10,440 nucleotides of DNA, taken from Aadella sp043822885. Lineage in GTDB: Bacteria; Omnitrophota; Gorgyraeia; Tantalellales; Tantalellaceae. A program made the translations under genes and the position numbers. The stretch spans positions 1 to 10,440 of the forward strand of contig JBDRBI010000069.1 in NCBI GenBank assembly GCA_043822885.1, given 5' to 3'. The notes under the pieces are model-generated. The model did not search any database, was not told where the DNA came from, and saw only the letters and a list, made by a program, of their open reading frames with translations. This document shows positions 1 through 8,028 of the stretch, piece after piece (positions within the stretch are counted from its first letter, which is position 1; every line of letters begins with the position of its first letter).

Positions 1-755
1 TAGGTTCCTGTGATCCAGAAATGTTTTCCGTCCCAGGCGATACCTGTGGTTTTTTTTGCGGGAGATTTGAATTGTCTTTTTATTTCAAACGTATTTATGT
101 CGAGCTCAAAAACTTTTTGATTATACCAGCTGGTTATCCAAAAATGTTCTCCGTCCCAAGCGATATGCGCCGGTTCGGATATGCCGCGTAAATGTCTTTT
201 CTGTAAGACTTCTCCGTTATTATTTAACTGGACCAGATGGTATTCGGTGCCGGTCAAACTCCTGGTCCATGTTATTACATAAAGTTTCTCGCCTAAGCGA
301 ATGACACCTGCCGGGTGACTAGGAGCAAGCGACATCTCAGAATATGACGATATTTTATTTCCTTCTATTTTAACCTTATAAATTTTCTTCTCTTCCCAGT
401 CAGTGAGCCAAAACATATCGTCTCCGGCGGGAGCCAGGCTTTCGGTAAAAGTTCCGAATGGTTCTATTTCACCGGTCACACTTTCATCGAGGGGGTCTAT
501 AATATAAGTCCCTAAACCCCGTCCGTTACAAACTAAGATCCTGTCATCATAAAGCAGAATACCTTCATGATACCCGCGAGGTAGATCTATTTTTTTTATA
601 ACTACCGCTTTCATATTTATTTGTTTTTTGTCAGCTGTTTTTTCCGGAAGAGCCGCCTCATTTTCCGCGAGAACTTGACGGGTTCCCAGCAGAATAAAAA
701 ACATCCCGAGAATTATTACACTCTTTTTAGTCAAGACTGCTGCAGTATCCTTCAT
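1..755 (-). CDS. Secreted beta-propeller-like repeat protein (5' part, runs off window)
   Basis: The first 251 codons are open to the window edge with no stop. Residues 1-30 look like a Sec signal peptide: a lysine-containing start (TKK at 9-11), a hydrophobic core (about 13-24) and a VLA cleavage site before ENEA. The mature part has repeated units of about 40 residues with the pattern AWDG-(E/K)-HFWIT at 199-208 and 240-249. More distant versions are at 107-119 (ending MFWLTDW) and 148-163 (ending LYVITW). Such tryptophan-rich blades are typical of six- or seven-bladed propellers such as glutamine-cyclotransferase-like or NHL-like proteins. I infer an exported propeller, with ligand or enzymatic activity unknown. 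The ATG lies 16 bp after the leuS stop, so the gene is probably cotranscribed with leuS. The ribosome site is weak (AGG about 15 nt upstream). A TTG at residue 8 would give a shorter, equally plausible signal peptide. Confidence 0.8.
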   Translation of the reverse strand, partial: MKDTAAVLTKKSVIILGMFFILLGTRQVLAENEAALPEKTADKKQINMKAVVIKKIDLPRGYHEGILLYDDRILVCNGRGLGTYIIDPLDESVTGEIEPFGTFTESLAPAGDDMFWLTDWEEKKIYKVKIEGNKISSYSEMSLAPSHPAGVIRLGEKLYVITWTRSLTGTEYHLVQLNNNGEVLQKRHLRGISEPAHIAWDGEHFWITSWYNQKVFELDINTFEIKRQFKSPAKKTTGIAWDGKHFWITGT

Positions 756-771
756 TATATGAAAATAAAAC

Positions 772-3231
772 CTACACAACGAGGTTAACAAGTTTATTGG
801 GAAGGATTATCCATTTCCTCACTGTTTTACCGGACATATATTCTTTGATCTTTTCGTCAGAAAGAACAAGTTCTTTGACTTTTTCTTCCTCCATATCTCT
901 CATCATTTGCAGCGTATTACGCAGCTTACCATTTATCTGTACGGGAATGGTAACCGTATCCGTTCTCAATTTGCTTTCGTCAAAATCCGGCCATCTGCTC
1001 TTAAATATGCTTTCCTTATTTCCGGCCCTCGCGTTCATCTCTTCCGCGATATGCGGCACAAAAGGAGCCAAAAGAAGCGCTATTATTTTCATCACTTCTT
1101 CCATACATCTTTTTTCTATAATACATCTATTATTCTTTTCCAGGCCCGAATACACCTGATTGATAAGTTCCATTATGGCGCTTATAGCGGTATTAAAATG
1201 GAACTGATCATTTATGTCCTCTGTGACTTTTTTTATAGTCTCATGCATTTTTCTCACCAGATCATCCTGAACCTTTTGATCCTTAGTGGTTTCCGGGGCA
1301 TTCTTAGTTATCTCCATTAAAGTCCACACCCTTCTAAGGAAACGATATCCTCCCTCGACCCCTCTGTCCGACCATTCCGCGTCTTTTTCCGGAGGCCCTA
1401 TAAACAGCGTATATAACCGGACCGTATCCGCTCCGTATTTATTTATGAGGGCGTCGGGACTTACAACATTTCCTTTGGATTTTGACATCTTGGCTCCGTC
1501 TTTCACTATCATGCCCTGAGTAAAAAGACGTTTAAACGGTTCATCAAATTTTACATACCCCATGTCACACATGACCTTGGTTATGAACCTTGAGTACAGA
1601 AGATGAAGTATCGCGTGTTCTACTCCCCCTATATACTGATCGACCGGCAGCCACTTATTTACGTATTTTTTTTCAAAAGGCCCGTCTTTTTTGTCCGGCG
1701 AGATATACCTTAGATAATACCAGCTGGAATCTACGAATGTATCCATAGTATCTATTTCACGTTTTCCGTTCCCTCCGCATGAAGGGCATTTGACCTGAAT
1801 AAAACCGGCGGCATCCTTAAGGGGAGATTCTCCTGTCGGACGGAATGCCACAACTTCGGGGAGAAGGACCGGAAGATCTTTTTCCGGCACCGGGACATTA
1901 CCGCATTTGTCACAACGTATTATAGGTATCGGCGCGCCCCAATATCTCTGCCTGGATATGAGCCAATCCCGCAGTTTATAATGTACGGCTCTTGTTCCTA
2001 TGTTCTTCTTCTCCATATGATCGGCGATCTTTTCCATAGCTTCGGTATTTTTTATACCGTTGAACTCGGACGAATTGACAAGTATTCCTTCATTCTCATA
2101 TGCTTCAGTCATTTTTGCTGAAGATAAAGCATTCGAAGGATCGTCTATGACCACTTCGATAGGCAATGAATATTTTTTCGCGAATTCAAAATCCCGTTGA
2201 TCATGCGCGGGAACCGCCATAACGCATCCCGTGCCGTATTCCATAAGAACATAGTCAGCTATCCACAACGGGACTTTTCGACCGTTTATTTTGTTAATTA
2301 CATATCTTCCGGTAAATATACCTTTTTTCTCTCCATCGGTCTGCACTCGTTTTATTTTGGATTCCCCGCGCACTTTTTTTACAAAGTTCATTATTTTGTC
2401 TTTATCCGGACTTTCCTTTATTATTTCTTCTATCATGGGATGTTCCGCGGCAAGGACCATATAGGTACATCCGAAGATAGTATCAACCCGCGTGGTGAAA
2501 CATGTGATCTCTTTATCCTCACCGTCAAGTTTAAAATCTATATTTACTCCGGTAGAACGCCCTATCCAGTTTCTCTGCATTGTTTTGACCTTTTCAGGCC
2601 ATTCATCAAGTTTATCCAGATCCAGTAAAAGTTTTTCGGCATAATCCGTAATGCGAAAAAACCACTGTTCAAGTTCTTTCTGCTCGACTTCACTTTCACA
2701 TCTTTCGCATTTCCCGTCAATAACCTGTTCATTGGCAAGTACGGTACTACAGGAAGGGCACCAATTGACAAAAGCTTTTTTCTTATAAGCCAGACCTTTT
2801 TCGAACAGTTTAAGAAATATCCATTGGGTCCATTTATAGTAGTCCGGCAGACATGAAGTCACTTCTCTTTTCCAGTCATACTCCACTCCCCACGAATCTA
2901 GCTGTTCCTTCATTTTTGAAATATTGTTCAAAGTGGATTCTTTAGGATGTATGCCGTTCCTTATAGCGGCATTTTCCGCGGGAAGACCGAAAGCATCCCA
3001 TCCCATGGGACTAAGCACATTAAGTCCGCACATTATCTTATATCTAGCTACTACATCCCCTATTATATAATTTCTTCCATGTCCGACATGAAGCGCCGCG
3101 GAAGGATAAGGGAACATCATCAGACAATAATATTTGTTTTCCGTTTTCTCTGTTTGAACGTTAAAAAGTCCGGCTTCTTTCCATTTTTTCTGCCATTTCT
3201 TTTCTATTGTCCCAAAATTGTATGTTTCCAT
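772..3231 (-). CDS. leuS: Leucyl-tRNA synthetase
   Basis: Class I aminoacyl-tRNA synthetase that charges tRNA-Leu in the cytoplasm. Numbered from the upstream ATG at 3240, the HIGH-type motif is HVGH at 51-54 after PYPS, and KMSKS is at 584-588. The CP1 editing domain shows the threonine-rich CFTTRVDT segment (247-254) and the GTGCVMAVPAHDQRD segment (336-350), whose D347 corresponds to the conserved editing aspartate. CxxC pairs at 161-164, 178-181, 443-446 and 485-488 suggest zinc sites. The start is chosen at 3231 (METYNFGTIEKKW) because an AAGGA ribosome site sits 9 nt before it; the same site directly abuts the ATG at 3240, which is too close. Either start gives about 820 residues, normal for bacterial LeuRS. 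The gene follows speB with essentially no gap. The identification is secure; the exact start is not. Confidence 0.97.
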   Translation of the reverse strand: METYNFGTIEKKWQKKWKEAGLFNVQTEKTENKYYCLMMFPYPSAALHVGHGRNYIIGDVVARYKIMCGLNVLSPMGWDAFGLPAENAAIRNGIHPKESTLNNISKMKEQLDSWGVEYDWKREVTSCLPDYYKWTQWIFLKLFEKGLAYKKKAFVNWCPSCSTVLANEQVIDGKCERCESEVEQKELEQWFFRITDYAEKLLLDLDKLDEWPEKVKTMQRNWIGRSTGVNIDFKLDGEDKEITCFTTRVDTIFGCTYMVLAAEHPMIEEIIKESPDKDKIMNFVKKVRGESKIKRVQTDGEKKGIFTGRYVINKINGRKVPLWIADYVLMEYGTGCVMAVPAHDQRDFEFAKKYSLPIEVVIDDPSNALSSAKMTEAYENEGILVNSSEFNGIKNTEAMEKIADHMEKKNIGTRAVHYKLRDWLISRQRYWGAPIPIIRCDKCGNVPVPEKDLPVLLPEVVAFRPTGESPLKDAAGFIQVKCPSCGGNGKREIDTMDTFVDSSWYYLRYISPDKKDGPFEKKYVNKWLPVDQYIGGVEHAILHLLYSRFITKVMCDMGYVKFDEPFKRLFTQGMIVKDGAKMSKSKGNVVSPDALINKYGADTVRLYTLFIGPPEKDAEWSDRGVEGGYRFLRRVWTLMEITKNAPETTKDQKVQDDLVRKMHETIKKVTEDINDQFHFNTAISAIMELINQVYSGLEKNNRCIIEKRCMEEVMKIIALLLAPFVPHIAEEMNARAGNKESIFKSRWPDFDESKLRTDTVTIPVQINGKLRNTLQMMRDMEEEKVKELVLSDEKIKEYMSGKTVRKWIILPNKLVNLVV

Positions 3232-3236
3232 ATTGA

Positions 3237-4097
3237 TCATTCCTTGCAGCTATAGATATAACTTAAAAACTTGTATATGAGTTTTGCCGCTAAAAAATCC
3301 GGAGCTTTGTTGTACTTATTCGGGCATAGTTCTACCATATCAAATCCTACAACATTTTTTTTCTCGGCGACCTTTTTCAACAGACCCGTTATCTCATACC
3401 AATCCAGCCCGCCGGGTTCGGGAGTACCCGTAGACGGCATTATCGAAGGATCAAGAACATCAAGGTCTATTGTAACATATATGTTGTCGGATAAACGGTC
3501 TAAAATGGAGTCCGCACAATCACCGTTTTTTACTATATCTCGGGCGAAAAATATATTATCGCGGATATTTTTATCCTTTTCTTCTATATCCATGCTTCTT
3601 ATTCCGGCTTGCACGATCGGACACATCTCCTTTATACGCGCTCCGGTACAGGCATGGTTATAACGGCTTCCGTGATATTCATCCCTAAGATCGGTATGAG
3701 CATCTAACTGGAGAACACTTATATCCCTATATTTATCGAGATGGGCTTTCACGGAACCGATGCTCACGGAATGTTCCCCGCCTAATAATACCGTGAACTT
3801 ACCGGCATTTACAAGTTTAAGCACATTATCACGCACTTCATCGGTCATCTTTTCAGGAGAATGATCTGTTTTTAGTATGGGACAGGTATATATGCCGTTC
3901 TTATAAACTTCGGAATCAGTTTCTATATCATATAATTCCAAAGCCTGTGAGGCCTCTAGAATAGCAAAGGGGCCTTTATCGGCCCCTTTGATCCACGTGC
4001 TTGTCTTATCATAAGGTACAGGTAAAACCGCTATTTTCGCCCTGTCCCATTCAATAAAAGATCCGTCTATCTCAGCAAAGCGGAGCTGTTTATTCAT
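3237..4097 (-). CDS. speB: Agmatinase-family ureohydrolase
   Basis: A binuclear manganese ureohydrolase of the arginase/agmatinase family, expected to release urea from agmatine to give putrescine or from N1-aminopropylagmatine to give spermidine. Numbered from the TTG at 4115, the metal ligands are visible as H115 in LGGEHS, D138, H140 and D142 in DAHTD, and D217 and D219 in the IDLDVLDPS signature. SRYNHAC (150-156) and the MPSTGTPEPGGL stretch match agmatinases rather than arginases. The ATG at 4097 (about 286 residues) is preferred; a TTG at 4115 overlaps the speD stop as TTGA but has no ribosome site, and that of the ATG is also weak (GGA, 5 nt away). The gene follows speD directly, which supports a polyamine role. 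Substrate choice between agmatine and its aminopropylated form cannot be read from the sequence. Confidence 0.9.
   Translation of the reverse strand: MNKQLRFAEIDGSFIEWDRAKIAVLPVPYDKTSTWIKGADKGPFAILEASQALELYDIETDSEVYKNGIYTCPILKTDHSPEKMTDEVRDNVLKLVNAGKFTVLLGGEHSVSIGSVKAHLDKYRDISVLQLDAHTDLRDEYHGSRYNHACTGARIKEMCPIVQAGIRSMDIEEKDKNIRDNIFFARDIVKNGDCADSILDRLSDNIYVTIDLDVLDPSIMPSTGTPEPGGLDWYEITGLLKKVAEKKNVVGFDMVELCPNKYNKAPDFLAAKLIYKFLSYIYSCKE
3241..3245 (-). promoter_or_regulatory. leuS ribosome binding site
   Basis: AAGGA on the minus strand, lying inside the last codons of speB. It touches the ATG at 3240 but stands 9 nt from the ATG at 3231, which favours the inner start. Its position within speB suggests translational coupling. 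Confidence 0.6.
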
Positions 4098-4111
4098 AAA
4101 TATCCGTTTAT

Positions 4112-4528
4112 TCAAGCAACCGCCGCTTTTTTAGGCTGTCTGTATCTTACGAAATCTCTACCTCTATTAACTACGTGTTTATCGTATTTTTTCGATTCGA
4201 AAGAATTTATTATATATTCAGCGGCAAAATCAACATCAAAATCTTTACAGGAAAAAACATCTACAAAACAGTAATCCTTTTCCTGAAAAGTATGTATAGA
4301 TATGTGACTTTCGGCTATAATTACAGTCCCTGTTATGCCTTTGTCTTCAGGGATAAGCCCTGAATACGGGAAAACATAGGGTTCAGTGATCCTTGTCATT
4401 CCTATCTGGGTCGGAAGATCCCTAAGGATATCGAACACAAGATTCAGGTCCTTTAACTTCTCTTCCGCGCACTCCCTAAGGTCCAGCATCAAATGTGGTC
4501 CGAAACTTTCTTTTCTTCTCATGTTCAT
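4112..4528 (-). CDS. speD: S-adenosylmethionine decarboxylase proenzyme
   Basis: Makes decarboxylated SAM, the aminopropyl donor for spermidine synthesis. The 138-residue product is the short prokaryotic class (SpeH type) that cuts itself to form a pyruvoyl cofactor. The processing motif is AESHISIHTF: cleavage before S74 would produce the pyruvoyl group, and H79 and C94 (in VFSCKDF) sit 5 and 20 residues downstream, the same spacing as the catalytic Ser, His and Cys of the characterised Thermotoga enzyme. The ATG at 4528 is chosen because GGAGG lies 7 nt upstream; ATG 4522 is a weaker alternative, and extension to a GTG at 4588 lacks family similarity. It is the first gene of a tight cluster with speB and leuS and follows a strong promoter. 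The lysine- and alanine-rich tail after residue 130 is unremarkable. Confidence 0.96.
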   Translation of the reverse strand: MNMRRKESFGPHLMLDLRECAEEKLKDLNLVFDILRDLPTQIGMTRITEPYVFPYSGLIPEDKGITGTVIIAESHISIHTFQEKDYCFVDVFSCKDFDVDFAAEYIINSFESKKYDKHVVNRGRDFVRYRQPKKAAVA

Positions 4529-4535
4529 TTTCCGG

Positions 4536-4540
4536 CCTCC
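4536..4540 (-). promoter_or_regulatory. speD ribosome binding site
   Basis: GGAGG on the minus strand, 7 nt before the ATG at 4528. It decides the speD start and rules against the longer frame that reads through this site. Confidence 0.8.
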
Positions 4541-4612
4541 ATTTTTGGTTTTCCCACCCCCAAAATAAAAAACGTTATTTAAACACACATTAAAAAACCC
4601 TTAGATGCTAAG

Positions 4613-4641
4613 AGTATATTTACCTTACCTCACTTTGTCAA
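4613..4641 (-). promoter_or_regulatory. Sigma-70-type promoter of speD-speB-leuS
   Basis: On the minus strand a perfect -35 box TTGACA (4641-4636) is separated by exactly 17 bp from TATACT (4618-4613), a one-mismatch -10 box. The expected transcript start is near 4606, giving a leader of about 78 nt before speD. The leader is AT-rich with a G-run near 4553-4560; I recognise no riboswitch in it. The promoter is close enough to consensus that expression is probably high. Confidence 0.8.
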
Positions 4642-4644
4642 TAA

Positions 4645-4671
4645 AAATATCGATAAATATCGTAAAATATC
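4645..4671 (-). repeat. Three A/T tracts phased at 10 bp upstream of the speD promoter
   Basis: The heptamer AAATATC (plus-strand reading) occurs at 4645-4651, 4655-4661 and 4665-4671, exactly one helical turn apart, between the -35 box and the end of carB. Phased A/T tracts here could act as an UP element or curved DNA, or as a repeated operator. The block also contains a very short hairpin (CGAT/ATCG) after the carB stop, too weak to call a terminator. Confidence 0.5.
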
Positions 4672-7600
4672 TTACATATGATATTCCTGAAGCGTTTTTG
4701 GAACCACCTTGTCATTTTTCCTGACTTCTTCGATACCTTCTATACTTGCCCCGGCTGCCGCCATAGATGTAATATACGGTGTTTTTCTTTGTATAGCCAT
4801 CATGCGGATATAGCTGTCATCATACTTACTTTCTTTTCCGATAGGTGTATTTATGATCAAATGCAGTTCGTTATTCTTTATAGCGTCGGATATATTAGGT
4901 CTCCCTTCATGAAGTTTTTTTATCTCTGTGTTTTTGACCCCGTTATCATTCAGGAATACACTCGTTCCTTTGGTCGCGAAGATCTTGAACCCCAATTTTT
5001 CTATTCTTTTCGCTATAGAAAGCATCTCGCCCTTATCTTTATCCGCCACGGTCAAAAGCACATTACCCTCGGTCGGAAGTTTCGATCCCGTTGCTTCCTG
5101 AGCTTTGTAGAAAGCGCGGCCGAAGGTGTCAGCCGTCCCCATAACTTCACCCGTCGCTCTCATCTCCGGTCCTAACAAAGGATCGACTTCCGGGAACATA
5201 TTGAACGGGAATACAGCCTCTTTGACACCGGTAAAGGCTATTTTCATATTTTTAAGCTCTTCAAAATCGCCTATCTTTTTACCCATCATTATCTGTGTCG
5301 CTATCCTGGCTATAGGAACTCCCGTAACCTTGGAAACGATAGGAACGGTACGCGAAGCGCGCGGATTCGCCTCCAGGATATATACCACATCATCACATAT
5401 CGCATACTGAATATTCATCAGTCCCACGACATTAAGTTCTTTAGCGATAGCTTTCGTATACTCTCCTATCTTTTCAAGATGCTCCTTTTTTATGGTACGG
5501 CTCGGGATAGAACACGCGGAATCCCCCGAATGAACACCGGCAAGTTCAATATGCTCCATAACCGACGCGACAAAAACATCTTCTCCGTCGGACAAGGCGT
5601 CTACTTCCGCCTCTATAGCGCTCTCAAGGAATCTGTCTATCAGCATAGGATGTTCCGGACTCACATTAATAGCTTCTAAAGCGTACTTTTTCAATGATCC
5701 TTCATCATAAATGATCTCCATACCGCGCCCCCCAAGAACATAAGAGGGCCTTACCATCAGAGGGAAACCTATTTCGTGGGCTATTTTGATAGCTTCATCT
5801 AAGTTCCTCGCGGTGCCGCTTTCCGGCTGAGGGATCCCCAGGGCTATCATCTTTTCTCTGAAATATTCTCTGTCCTCGGCAAAATTTATACTTTCAGGAC
5901 TCGTGCCGAACACTTTGATACCGCAATCTTTTAATTCTTGAGCTATATTCAGAGGTGTCTGCCCCCCGAACTGTACGATAACACCCTCGGGTTTTTCTTT
6001 TTCATAAATGGACAGAACATCTTCTACGGTCAAAGGTTCGAAATAAAGTTTGTCCGAAGTATCATAATCGGTTGAGACGGTCTCGGGATTACAGTTCACC
6101 ATTATTGACTCATATCCTTCGTCCCTTAGGGCAAACGCCGCGTGCACACAGGTGTAATCAAATTCTATTCCTTGACCTATCCTATTGGGCCCTCCGCCGA
6201 GTATCATTATCTTCTTCTTTTTACCGCTGACCGGAACCTCGTCTTTTATTTTTCTGTACGTCGAGTAGTAATATGCCGCGTTTTCGACACCGCTTACGGG
6301 AACGGCCTCATAACGCGCCTTTATATCTAAAGAAAGTCTCTTTTCTCTCACATCTTTCTCTTTTATCCCGAACACTAAAGCAAGATATTTGTCGGAAAAT
6401 CCCCATTCTTTTGCCTGCGCTAAAACAGCCTTCGATAGACTTTTCCATCCGGTCTTTTCCAATTCTTTTTCAAATTCCACAAGTTCTTTTATTTCCTTAA
6501 GGAACCATTCTCCGATATAAGTCATCTCGTGAAGCTCTTTGGTAGTTATTCCTTTACGCAAAGCTTCGTATATCAGAAAAACACGTTCACTTGACGGATA
6601 AGCTAAAGCTTGCCTTAATTCATCCGATGAAAGTTTCTCGAATTTTTTGACCCTTCCAAGACCGTAACGTTTTATTTCAAGAGAACGTATGGATTTTTGA
6701 AAAGCCTCCTTAAAACTCTTGGCTATACTCATAGCTTCACCTACGGCTTTCATCTGAGTACCGAGGGAATCTTTAGCTTGCGGAAATTTTTCAAAAGCCC
6801 AACGCGCGAATTTAATGACCACATAATCACCGCTGGGCTTGTACTTGTCGAGCGTTCCTTCTTTCCAGTAAGGTATCTCGTCCATCGTAATTCCCGTCGC
6901 CAGTTTCGTGGATATTAAGGCTATAGGAAATCCTGTTGCTTTGGACGCGAGCGCCGAAGAACGCGACGTCCTGGGATTTATCTCTATGACTATTAAACGA
7001 TCGTCCTCCGGGTTATGCGCGAACTGAACATTAGTCCCGCCCACCACACCGATAGCGTCTACTATTCTGTAAGAAAGCTCCTGCATACGTTCTTGCAGAG
7101 GTTTTGGTACGGTAAGCATCGGCGCCGTACAGAAACTGTCGCCTGTATGCACTCCCATGGCATCTACATTCTCTATAAAACAGACCGTTATTTTTTGGTT
7201 TTTTTCATCCCTTACGACTTCCAGCTCCAATTCTTCCCATCCGAGAACGGATTCTTCTATCAGGACCTGATGCACAAGACTTGCCGCTAGTCCGCGGGTA
7301 ACTATAGTCCTGAGTTCTTCCACGTTATACGCTATTCCTCCGCCCGTCCCTCCCATCGTGTACGCGGGTCTTAGAACAACGGGATATCCGAGCTGTTCGG
7401 CTATCACTTCCGCCTCTTCGACCGAATGACTCGGTTCGGATTCAGCCATCGGCACACCGATCTCGTTCATGGTCTTTTTAAAAGCTATGCGATCTTCTCC
7501 GCGTTCTATAGCCTCCGGCTGAACGCCTATGATCTCGACCTCGTGTTTTTTGAGAAACCCTGATTTGTGAAGACTGGACGAAAGGTTAAGCGCTGTCTGT

Positions 7601-7875
7601 CCTCCCAAGTTCGGAAGGAGCGCGTCCGGTTTTTCTTTTTCTATGATAGCCTCGATACTTTCGATCGTAAGGGGTTCTATATATGTCTTATCAGCCATCC
7701 CCGGATCTGTCATTATTGTCGCGGGATTAGAGTTAACTAAAACTACCTCATATCCTCCCTCTTTTAAAGCTTTGCAGGCTTGGGTCCCGGAATAATCAAA
7801 TTCACATGCTTGTCCGATAATGATCGGCCCCGATCCTATGATCAGTATTTTTTTAATATCCGTACGTTGCGGCAT
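4672..7875 (-). CDS. carB: Carbamoyl-phosphate synthase large subunit
   Basis: Makes carbamoyl phosphate from bicarbonate, two ATP and ammonia delivered by the glutaminase subunit CarA, feeding pyrimidine and arginine synthesis. The 1067 residues match the usual bacterial length. The two homologous halves are visible: IIGSGPIIIGQACEFDYSG at the N-terminus and ILGGGPNRIGQGIEFDYT at about 557-574, each opening an ATP-grasp synthetase unit, with the oligomerisation region between them (about 400-550). A C-terminal MGS-like allosteric domain occupies about 940-1067; its TKGTS motif at 968-972 is where UMP binds in the Escherichia coli enzyme, so feedback by UMP is plausible. A strong ribosome site (GGGAGGAG) precedes the ATG. 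The gene stands alone behind its own promoter and attenuator-like leader, with proS upstream and no carA beside it. Confidence 0.98.
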   Translation of the reverse strand: MPQRTDIKKILIIGSGPIIIGQACEFDYSGTQACKALKEGGYEVVLVNSNPATIMTDPGMADKTYIEPLTIESIEAIIEKEKPDALLPNLGGQTALNLSSSLHKSGFLKKHEVEIIGVQPEAIERGEDRIAFKKTMNEIGVPMAESEPSHSVEEAEVIAEQLGYPVVLRPAYTMGGTGGGIAYNVEELRTIVTRGLAASLVHQVLIEESVLGWEELELEVVRDEKNQKITVCFIENVDAMGVHTGDSFCTAPMLTVPKPLQERMQELSYRIVDAIGVVGGTNVQFAHNPEDDRLIVIEINPRTSRSSALASKATGFPIALISTKLATGITMDEIPYWKEGTLDKYKPSGDYVVIKFARWAFEKFPQAKDSLGTQMKAVGEAMSIAKSFKEAFQKSIRSLEIKRYGLGRVKKFEKLSSDELRQALAYPSSERVFLIYEALRKGITTKELHEMTYIGEWFLKEIKELVEFEKELEKTGWKSLSKAVLAQAKEWGFSDKYLALVFGIKEKDVREKRLSLDIKARYEAVPVSGVENAAYYYSTYRKIKDEVPVSGKKKKIMILGGGPNRIGQGIEFDYTCVHAAFALRDEGYESIMVNCNPETVSTDYDTSDKLYFEPLTVEDVLSIYEKEKPEGVIVQFGGQTPLNIAQELKDCGIKVFGTSPESINFAEDREYFREKMIALGIPQPESGTARNLDEAIKIAHEIGFPLMVRPSYVLGGRGMEIIYDEGSLKKYALEAINVSPEHPMLIDRFLESAIEAEVDALSDGEDVFVASVMEHIELAGVHSGDSACSIPSRTIKKEHLEKIGEYTKAIAKELNVVGLMNIQYAICDDVVYILEANPRASRTVPIVSKVTGVPIARIATQIMMGKKIGDFEELKNMKIAFTGVKEAVFPFNMFPEVDPLLGPEMRATGEVMGTADTFGRAFYKAQEATGSKLPTEGNVLLTVADKDKGEMLSIAKRIEKLGFKIFATKGTSVFLNDNGVKNTEIKKLHEGRPNISDAIKNNELHLIINTPIGKESKYDDSYIRMMAIQRKTPYITSMAAAGASIEGIEEVRKNDKVVPKTLQEYHM

Positions 7876-7877
7876 TA

Positions 7878-7886
7878 CTCCTCCCT
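7878..7886 (-). promoter_or_regulatory. carB ribosome binding site
   Basis: AGGGAGGAG on the minus strand immediately before the carB ATG. It lies only 16 nt after the terminator T-run, so read-through transcripts have little room for further structure before translation starts. Confidence 0.75.
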
Positions 7887-7900
7887 TGCTGTAAGATCAG

Positions 7901-7945
7901 TCAAAAAAAAGCAACCCCACGCGCCAGCCGCAAGATTGCTTTCAT
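7901..7945 (-). other. 14-codon open frame overlapping the carB terminator
   Basis: Reads MKAILRLARGVAFF then TGA, with its codons forming the terminator stem and T-run. It could be a leader peptide whose translation disrupts the hairpin, or a remnant of a carA start, since CarA proteins often begin similarly (for example MKA-I-L- followed by -DG). The ribosome site is poor (GGA 1 nt before the ATG), so it may simply be chance. Confidence 0.2.
7903..7942 (-). terminator. Intrinsic terminator in the carB leader
   Basis: On the minus strand, AAAGCAATCTTGCG (7942-7929) pairs with CGTGGGGTTGCTTT (7921-7908) as a 14-bp stem with G-U wobbles in the middle, closing a 7-nt loop. The 3' arm runs into eight consecutive T residues (7910-7903). 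It lies downstream of the carB promoter and 27 bp before the carB start, which fits an attenuator better than an end-of-gene terminator for proS. Confidence 0.8.
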
Positions 7946-8028
7946 GTCCATCATAAATTGAAAATTTTTTAATCATATTACTTCATTGCACACACTTCTA
8001 CGTTATCTCCCCCTTTGCTATCCGTTGT

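Larger units (their letters stand above)
7876..8022 (-). promoter_or_regulatory. carB leader, probable transcription attenuator
   Basis: About 147 nt lie between the predicted transcript start (near 8022) and carB, ending in a strong intrinsic terminator and then the ribosome site. With no visible promoter after the terminator, carB expression should depend on read-through. The leader holds short start/stop stretches but no obvious arginine- or pyrimidine-sensing peptide, and I cannot match it to the PyrR-binding consensus or a known riboswitch. Candidate antiterminating pairs are short: AGCAA near 8017-8013 could pair with TTGCT of the 3' terminator arm. The sensing mechanism is unknown. Confidence 0.5.

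Noticed and set aside
797..1519. Several plus-strand open frames antisense to leuS
   Set aside because: They are shadows of a clearly real gene on the other strand, with no domain similarity of their own. The same holds for the plus-strand frames opposite speB, carB and proS.
2562..2771. Minus-strand 69-codon frame overlapping leuS
   Set aside because: It is an out-of-frame read of an intact leuS segment that encodes the zinc-site region.
4529..4588. Extended speD start at a GTG giving 158 residues
   Set aside because: The extra 20 residues read through the GGAGG ribosome site and have no family similarity; the ATG at 4528 has ideal spacing.
4529..4606. SAM-responsive riboswitch in the speD leader
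   Set aside because: A SAM link to speD is attractive, but the roughly 78-nt AT-rich leader shows none of the conserved paired elements I know, and no terminator or masked ribosome site.
4642..4671. carB intrinsic terminator
   Set aside because: Only a 4-bp CGAT/ATCG stem is available after the carB stop, too weak to support a call.
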